From Crossaster papposus (lineage: Eukaryota; Echinodermata; Asteroidea; Velatida; Solasteridae): DNA of 64,000 bases. Positions within the stretch are counted from its first letter, which is position 1; each line of letters opens with the position of its first letter. Shown here piece by piece: positions 35,449-44,400 of the stretch. A program made the position numbers and the translations under genes. The stretch spans positions 496,001 through 560,000 of the forward strand of contig JBAIAA010000401.1 of NCBI GenBank assembly GCA_037893245.1. The letters run 5' to 3'. The notes below the pieces were generated by a model. The model was not told the DNA's origin, did no database searches, and saw nothing but the letters and a program-made list of their open reading frames with translations.

Positions 35449-38400
35449 TTTTTTTTTTTGGGGGGGGGAGGTATTGTATCGTACATACAAAATTACAATT
35501 TAAAAACTAGAAGTGTGTTCTCACGCGGACAAGTACCTCATTATAATGTAATGTCACTTGACACCCCCCTGATGTCATCATGGAGTCACATTAACTATTT
35601 TTCAATAACACACCACTCTCTGTGTGCAAACCTAATATCAATCCAACATACAGCATTAATGTGACGTAACATAAAACACGATGACGTCATCGTGATATCA
35701 CTTATAAAAATACACCTTATCCAGGTGATTGTTGTTTGTGCATAATTTCAGGTTAAAAATCATCTTTTGTAAGTTTAATGATGTATAATAACTCAAACTT
35801 TGTAAAATCTTAATTTTTGATTTTTTAAATTCCGGCACTATACTGTCAAATCTCAAAACCAGTTCAATAGTAATTGGATATCATAGATGAGGTACTATTT
35901 TAAGTTGTGTTGGCTTAGTAAAACGGTTAATGATGAGAAAATGTTCGTAGAATTTGTAAAAGAATGTGTTTGACTGTATAGTTTGTTTTCCTGGTAACCA
36001 AAGATACTCTGAAAGGAAGTATACACCATTTGCTTTTTCTGTAATTTTCGAAAGTGGATGGGTTAAGGGGTTCATTTTTATAGCATATTTTGTGACAGGG
36101 TCCGTTTTAAAGTTTTGTGTTCAAAGTTGCTAAAAAAAAATAAGAACATTTTGTTTTTGTAATCTGGTTTCTTGACTTCATTCAGACGAAACGGCAGTTT
36201 ACAGACGCAGAGAATTATCAGGTTAGGAAACCAGACTATAGTTGCTGGCACCCGATCATGAATGTGTAACCATATTGCAAATTAATATAGACTAACTAAA
36301 TTTGATAAATTTGGGGCATTGTTTGAAAATAGTCATTTTTTTCAACGATTGCCGGCCGACAATCGTTGGAAATGGGTACAAATTTGCACTTTTCTCTAAA
36401 CCCACAGTACACTAGGTCCCGTAATTTTACAGGATACTCGAGACAGTTATTTACTTACAGTCAAGTATGGGTATTTTATATTAATTTGGTAGTTTTGTTG
36501 TTTGATGTTTGCAAATGGTGTATACTACCTTAAAAGAGCTATTTGGGAAAACAATTTTGTTTGAATAAGATTGAATAAGATAGGTTAAGGTGTGGCTCAG
36601 TGTATTACAATTCCCCCAATCCAACCCTAATGTAGCATTGAGTGCAAGGCTGTGCTGTTTTTACTTGTATTTACGTGTGATCAGTTGGGGCTGGATCATA
36701 GAGAAAGGAACATGCTGGCGATCGCGAAAAAAACACAAATAACATAATAATAACTGCTCGACGCCGGTTAAAAACAAACGCTGTTTTTCGTGCTTTTCTC
36801 GGCATTTATGATTATAAGACTTCGGACAGGTTAGTTAAACAATATTTACTATAAAATACAACCCCCCAAATCCACCTATTCATGATAATTCAAGCAATTA
36901 TCAATGGTGTATACTACCTTTAAATGTCTTCCGAGTTAAAATTCATACAAAATCATTGACAATATGCATCATTAGGCTATATAGCAATCTTTATATCTTT
37001 ACAAGGAGGTTAACACCTTTATGTTTTCCCGTTAGTTTGAAATAATATTAGATCGGGTCCAAGGGTGCAATATTATTTCGAGTGCAATGTACTGGAATCA
37101 ACAATTTAAAGCCTGACTATGGCCTAAACAGTTGTAACAAAAATTAAAATACTGAAGTTTGTATTTGTCGTTAATGTGTTTTAGGTCAAAGGTCAACAGG
37201 TGCAGAGGTCGCAAAACCTGAGCCATCTCCAACTGGTGTTAGATGAAGCCAACAAACTTACGAAGACTCTAAATGCAAGTGAGCGGTTGGCTAGCAGACT
37301 TCAGTTGCCCTACATCGCCATGGGTTACTTCAACGAGAAGGGTGGAAGATTGTCATTGGAGGAGTATGGCGTGCACCTCACCATCCCACGTGGTGCAATA
37401 ATTACAGGCTCTACTCAACAAGTCTACATCTATGTAGACCCTACTGCACCACCCAACGATGCGGTGGAAAAGACAGAAGTCTCGCTTTCACCGAGTGTCA
37501 AGTGCGGCCCTGAAGGGTTGAAATTTGAAGAGAGCGTAGTGTTGTCCTTTCCTCACCATGCTGTGTTAATAGGTCACAGATATGAGAAGCTAGTTGTCAG
37601 GATGTGTCATGACGACTCACAAGTGAGTCAATGGCAGGATGACCACTCTGCATTAGTAACGGAGAAGAAGGTATTTGTGCTGGTCGATCACTTTACCTAT
37701 TTCACTCTGGTTGGCACGCCTAATCCTGGAAGCAGTACGAGGCTGAAGGTCGGTGCTTTTGGTGACCTCCTTGACAGGCAATGTCGTCAGTATGCATTTC
37801 GGGTCCACGTTTGGAACGCCGAAAACAATGTGGAAGAGGTATGTAAAGAATGTAAACGCGTTTAAATTGTTGTATTCGTTTGTATTATGTGTGCTTGGCT
37901 ACAACTTTGCATCAACATTTAAATGTCACAAAACCTATTTCCCTGAAAATTGTGTGACTTACATTTGTTCACGTAAAATGTTACACAGATATCTATCCCT
38001 CAAGTGTGAACAATTGTTGTAATAGGAATAGCTGGATTGGTGTTGTGAGCAAGTTGACATAAAAGCGAAACATTCCTAGTCCGAATTTGCTTATTATATC
38101 CCTTTCAGTACCAAGGCATATTTTGTCACTATGCTTAGGTTACCACAGTAATATACATGATATGACCAGTTACTGACCAAGCACTTTTTGCCAAGTTTTA
38201 GTGTATAGCGGCAAAGTAATGATAGGCCACTCTTCTTTGAAGTTGTGTTGAATCATAATGGATTGACAGTACCCCCAAAGCAATGACTATTAGATTAATT
38301 ATTATTGGCCTGTGAGAAGTTTTTTTGGAAGGGGTGGAAAGAATTCCATATCTCACGCCCACTTTTTTGCCCTTAATATGACTGGACAACTACCAAGAAG

Positions 38401-41400
38401 AGTAAATCTGATGAAGAAACACTAATTTAGGAGTGAGAAGTTTTTCTTCGAAAATACTTAGATTTTACTTAGATTTACTTAGATTTTATTCAAAATGAAG
38501 GAAATCCGGACTGTGAAGGTAATTGCACAAACATACAAAATGGGTACACTATGGATGCAGTTAAAAGTTCAAATAAAGCCCCCCCCCCCCCCCCCCCAAC
38601 TCAACGTTGGGTTGGCGGTGTGTGCACCATCACTCAAATATTGAAATGGGGGAGATGGGGGGGGGGGGATCACAATAAAACTTGCTCATGTGAATGCTCA
38701 TTACAGACTATGAAACTTCTCAAAGCATGGTAGTACACACATTGGTTTGTCACACTGTTTACAAATCATGCGAGCTTGTTTACGCTTGGCTCTGGTACTG
38801 CAAACAACACAGTTGCGCTTTTTGCCGGCAGAAATTCTTCCAGGATAGTGATGAGTCGGAAAGCGGCTGGAACCACGTGACACTTGACTGGCATGCTGAG
38901 CTGGTAATAAGCTCTTCTATCACCTTGACCCTGGAATTGTAGGGATGCTGTTGTATACAATGGTAGCATTCACCAAGCCGATGTCAACAATGGCCACGAA
39001 AACTCTTTTCCACCATTTCAGCGATTTGTGAGGGTGCGAGTAGTACTGACACATTTGTGCTTCGGGATCACTTCCTCCCATGTATTTATTATAATCATTA
39101 ACGACAGAAGGTTTTTTGATCGTCCACTCAAACTGTTTTTGCTCCGAATGTCTTTCGTGTCGATTTTGCAGTTTCCAACATTGATGAGAAGAGTTACACG
39201 TTTGGCATCCTGCCAAACGACGCACAGTTGGCCGGTTTTGGTGTAAAACCGGGGGTCAGCACCTCTTATCATGTGTAACTTTGTTATCCCCATTGTGGTG
39301 TAGCGTGCAGTTCCACAAGCTCCAAACTGTAACTGTGACAACTTGCATATGAGAGCTGGGCTGGTATACCAATTGTCCATGAAAATGAAATGTCCCTTAT
39401 GTTCGAGTCATGTAATTAGCTCGAGGACTACATGCCCAGCAGATGTAATATTAGGTGGGTGGTGTGTTGAAGCATAACCAACGGAGGGTCGACTAGATTC
39501 CTTTGATGTGGGTTGAGAGCCGGTGAACACCTTCCAAGCACATGTATAACCGGTTTCTGACTCGTTCAATGAAAAACATTTCAATCCCCATTTGGCGGAC
39601 TTTCGTGGCATGTACTGTTTGAAACCAAGTCGGCCTTTGAACTTGATCATTGTCTCATCTGGTGAGAGGTTTCGGCCTGGGAAAAGATGTCAGTACAATG
39701 TCGAGCAGCAGGTGGACCTTGGAGAGTTTGTCAGGGGGAGAATCAACTGGTTTAGCTCTGTTGTTGGCAAGGTGGAAAAGTCGAAGAATCGCAGTGAATC
39801 GATTGCGAGACATGGTCGCCGAATACAGGGGACTTCGCAGAACTTCGGACCTGGACTAGTGCATGCTGTAGCGAGGCCTTTTGTTGATACCCATGCACAG
39901 AAGCAAGGCCACAAATGCCATCATTTCAGGAACAGTAGTTGGATTCCAGGCAGGCTGATGATCTGCACACATTGTCTGGTCAGCATAACGATTGGTCTCA
40001 TCCACCATCAACTCCCACACTGCTTGGCAGAAGAAGAGCTGAAAGATTTGAATGGGCGACAGGTGACTGAAATCTCCCGTACAGCTAGTCTCTTCACTGA
40101 ATTTCATCGGTGGGCTCCTGCTATAAGAGGTGCTCGCTTTATTCCATCCACGCCTGAAATAGGAACATTCAGAAAGGTTAATGGGACACTATTCATTTCA
40201 CGGCTCACGGGTAGTATACAACATTATCTTTTTGGGGGGGAGTGGGGGGGGGGGGGGGTGATTGGGGCAAACGGATTTATCCGGGGTTTAGTATCTCTTT
40301 TGTTAAAGAATATTATATAAAAATAGATAAAAATTTACAATCAATAGAAAGTTAAGAATATCTAAACAAAAAAACGTGTTCAAAAAAACAAAAACTATTA
40401 TTATTTTTTTCTTCAACAAATCAATAAATCAATAACAAATCAATAACAAATCAATATTTTCATCAATTTCTAATTACATTCTATCGGATTATGCAATTCA
40501 AACGGAAACGTTCAGTGCTTTTGAAAATTTTCCCTGCAAAAGGCAAAGGTTACATTACAAGTAGCCTATGGATGTCGGATGCGAAACATTGCGTGAATAG
40601 CCAAGTTGAACGGTGTGTTTTTAGTAACCTCCCGACCCTACCTGTATGAATTTGGCTTCCCAGACGAAGTTGAAGAGGCTTGTCTTGCCTCTTCATCACT
40701 TTCGTCAGATGTTGCTACAGAAGATTCATCATCGGACATATCTGAACCGCTATCTGTGAAGATTTCCTCAAAAAATTTGAAGCGTTTTCGGCAATGATGG
40801 CAGCCAAGTGGCGTTGGTTGGACAAACTGCTAGTGATCGCTCGCTCGCATGCATGCATGCATGCACGCGCGCGTCATTTTAAACCAGTTTGAAACCAATA
40901 TCAATAATAAACCACACAGCTGCCAAAAGTGAGAGCGCTGTTGACATTTCAGTTGCATGCAATATCGGCTTGTTCCAACAAAGAACGCTGGTCACCTAAC
41001 GACTTTTATAGGGAGGGACATACAGGCTCTTTGTCGCAAACGTCCATTCAACTTTGAGCCCAGGTGGCGCTCGCGGTTATGATAGGGATAATTTGCTTGC
41101 GGCTCGCTGTTTATGTGACCATTTCAACCTCTACGACACTTTTATTATTGTTACGCATAGTTTTTAATCCAATGTATACCTCACCTTAAAATCTTCACAC
41201 AGTATGTTCTTAAGAAGGAGGAAAACATGAAGTCAGTGATATTGGACGACTTCCGAAACTTGGAGTTTTTCTGGGATAGTGGGAACTTGGCGGTCACGGT
41301 GCAAGGTCTTGAAGATGGTTGGGCAATTCGAGGAGAGAATGACCAGGTTGGTAAAACACTAAAAACCCATAGTTTTTTTGTTTTATCGTCATACTTTAAA

Positions 41401-44400
41401 GTTCTTGAGTTTCTATAGGTCAAATCCGTATCCAAGTAATTAACGACAGTGAATTGATTAGCGCTAGATATTAGCGCTATACAATTTATTATTATTATTA
41501 TTATTATTATCTGACGTATTTTTGGGGATGCGTGAATGATGCGAAAATGTCTAAGCAAAGCATATCTGAACACCTATAGTAGTTTGGAACATTGAATTCG
41601 TGGTATGCGGGTAGTTCTGCAGGTTGGGGGTTTGAGCCTGGCCTGGGCCATGACACTTCTACATATAATAATTAGGGGTAGAGAGTTATATTGATACCTT
41701 GCAGTGGATCCCAACCATATTCATACTGTGAAAAGATCATATCTTGTTTCAGAGTGAGGGGCTGCATGGTTCTTCCACACTTTCTTCTGTAGCCCACACC
41801 TCGAATGAATGGCCTTCTGCCTTGTGATATCGGCTAAATCGCTTCAAAAATCGCACTTTGCCAATCATGTTTCAATTATCTAATCAAATTTATATTCAAC
41901 AGGTCATCGATAAGGAAAGCATACGATTTTCCAATGAGAACTCTGTAACATTCGCTCTGAAACGGCAGGCAGGCGGTTCCGAGGACGAAGGGTTGTACTG
42001 CGTTGCTCGTTCTTACCAGTGTTCACCAACTGAAGATTTGGGAAACCAAACTGAAGTTCGATTGACGATTTGTCCAAAACAAGTACCTGTAAGTTTGTGT
42101 CTACCTCATTCCCCTAAAAGTATAGGTGTGTATCAAAATAAATACACGTACATCTAGTGCAGGAGCAGGACCCCAAAAATGTTGGAGCTCAACCCACAAT
42201 GCATCTAAGGTTTGACTCACTGCATAAATTGGTAGAATAGACCTAGTAAAACACTATGTGGTCTCGAATTGTGGTATCAGTTTGCATTGAAAAGGCAACA
42301 TCATATTTTACATGTGTTTTCTACGGGATTGGTATGCCATTATATACCCTATTGTCCACAATCAATTGTCCACAATCAATGGTTCAGCTGTTTCTATAAA
42401 TGCTCAATTGCCAAATAAAAACAGTTAACAGATGTGGGACAGTTAAAGTGTTGTAGGAATTTTTATTTTTTTTCTAAAACGAAAAAAACCCACATTATGT
42501 GATGTAAAATATCTTTACCAACCAAAGGAAATCTTGACAAGGTCTGGGACCAGCAAGGAATCCATTTCAAAAGTATCAAACAAAGGTCTTCATCAACAAG
42601 AGGTGAGTTTCTTTAACTTTAGACCAGCTGTTAGTCCATAATTATCTTTTGGCGATAGCCTTTTAGTGGATTCGTCCGTTGTGTTAAATATTGTTATACA
42701 CAAAGAAAACAGCTAACGCCTTCAAAAAAGATCAGACTAGCTGATAGAGGGACAGTGTTCACGTAAAATATTTCAGGCTTAAAAATCATAACAATTTCAA
42801 ATATTGGAATGTTGTGAAATGGTGTGCATGCGCTTTTATGAGAGCATTTGCTCTGATATAGATTTATACGTTCTTGCAGTAGTCGATTCATTCGTTTTGT
42901 GGGGTTTTTTTGGTGTGAGAAATGTCCCCGAGAATTTCTCGCAGTTTGACAATGAAACAGTTATTCGTTTGAAAATACTTTTGGTCAGTAATAAAACTCT
43001 CAAAATTTAGCCTTTTGGTCTTTTTGTTCGTAGCCTTTTGAACATTAATAATTGTGATTTTATGTTTTAATCTTGGCTACTGAAGGCGTGTGCTGGGGGT
43101 AACAGTAGCTGCTCATGCCAGCAAGTAAGTTCTTTTGTCGATATAACATTTCTATTGAGCAAACCTGATATCCTGCGATTTGAATCGAAGTGAATCGTTG
43201 GAAAAGGCTGCTGATAGCAATTTAAGCATTCGTAATTATCTTTGGTGATTGAGTTGCAGTACCTTCTCTCGGGATTCATGAGTCCACACACTGATATCTG
43301 TTCACACATTGATCATTGATCATTATATTATTATTATTATTTCTTCACTGCAACCAAGGAATCCTCAAGAGCGCTCTAGAGGCACTGTAAGTTCGCAAGC
43401 CCGAATGAACCCGTAAAGAGAATACAATGAGAATAAATAACAGTTTTAGAGGTGGGAGGAAAATCCCAGATGAATATCCTGGGGTAAACCCACATAATTA
43501 GGTAAGAACTGAACACACTATCCACGTGTGGACCAAGACAGGAATCGAACCCGAGCCATAACGGTGGAAGGCGAGGAAAGGATACCACTATACCAACCTG
43601 ACTCCCCTTTTCAATCGAAATTGATACCATCGTCGTTTAAAATATGAACGAACGGATACTTTTCGTCAAAAATGTTATGGTTTAGTCCATAAAACAAATC
43701 CATTCCCGGTTCAATCACAAGTAAAGCACGATCGAGTCCATTTACAAAATTCGAGTCTCAGTTAACAAGGGATAAAAACAACCAAGGAATGCATTTGTCA
43801 TAGTTCATTATTTTTATTAACTTGTGACTTGGCTTATAAGGCATGCAACCCACTTCTCTTAATTTACGCGAGTTACTAACTGTGCTCAATTTATTGAATG
43901 TTTGTTTTTATCAGAGAGAATCAGCTGTTCTCTGTGCCTACTGCAAGGTAAGATGATATGACCGATCCCTGCATCAAAGTTGGTTTTATTATAAGATGCA
44001 TGGGCATTTCTGAGAAACGCAAGTCTTCAATATAAGCACACGTGTATCTCTGAATATCTCACCTCTTTGCGACGTAAACGAAGTAGAGGCCAAGACACAC
44101 AAATTCGTTGAAATCCCAGCTTATAGATATGCATGTAGTTGAACTATCTGGAATCATTCCTCGTCACTGAAATTTGCCAACCTATATCTGTGAAAAGGAA
44201 TGTCCATCCTGTGGTCCTGTTAGAGCGTTTCAGCAATTGTTTTATGTATTACGACCTAATGATAAAACGCCAGTTACCTCTCTTGACAAATTCCAGATAT
44301 TATTAATTCAGATTAAAACGTGCTTTTTCCAGTCAAATATTTACCATACAAAAGTCGGGTATTATAACTCTACCAATGATTTGTTTCCATGACTTTACGA

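Noticed and set aside
36186..36221. 36-nt exon version starting ACGAAACGGCAG
   Set aside because: It has a better acceptor than the 17-nt version but keeps phase 1, which would run into a stop in the ZU5 exon. The 17-nt version restores the frame, though it remains tentative.
41590..41800. Possible second tRNA-derived SINE (GTGGTATGCGGG, GGTTTGAGCCTGG)
   Set aside because: The A and B boxes deviate too far from consensus to call, though a diverged SINE is possible.
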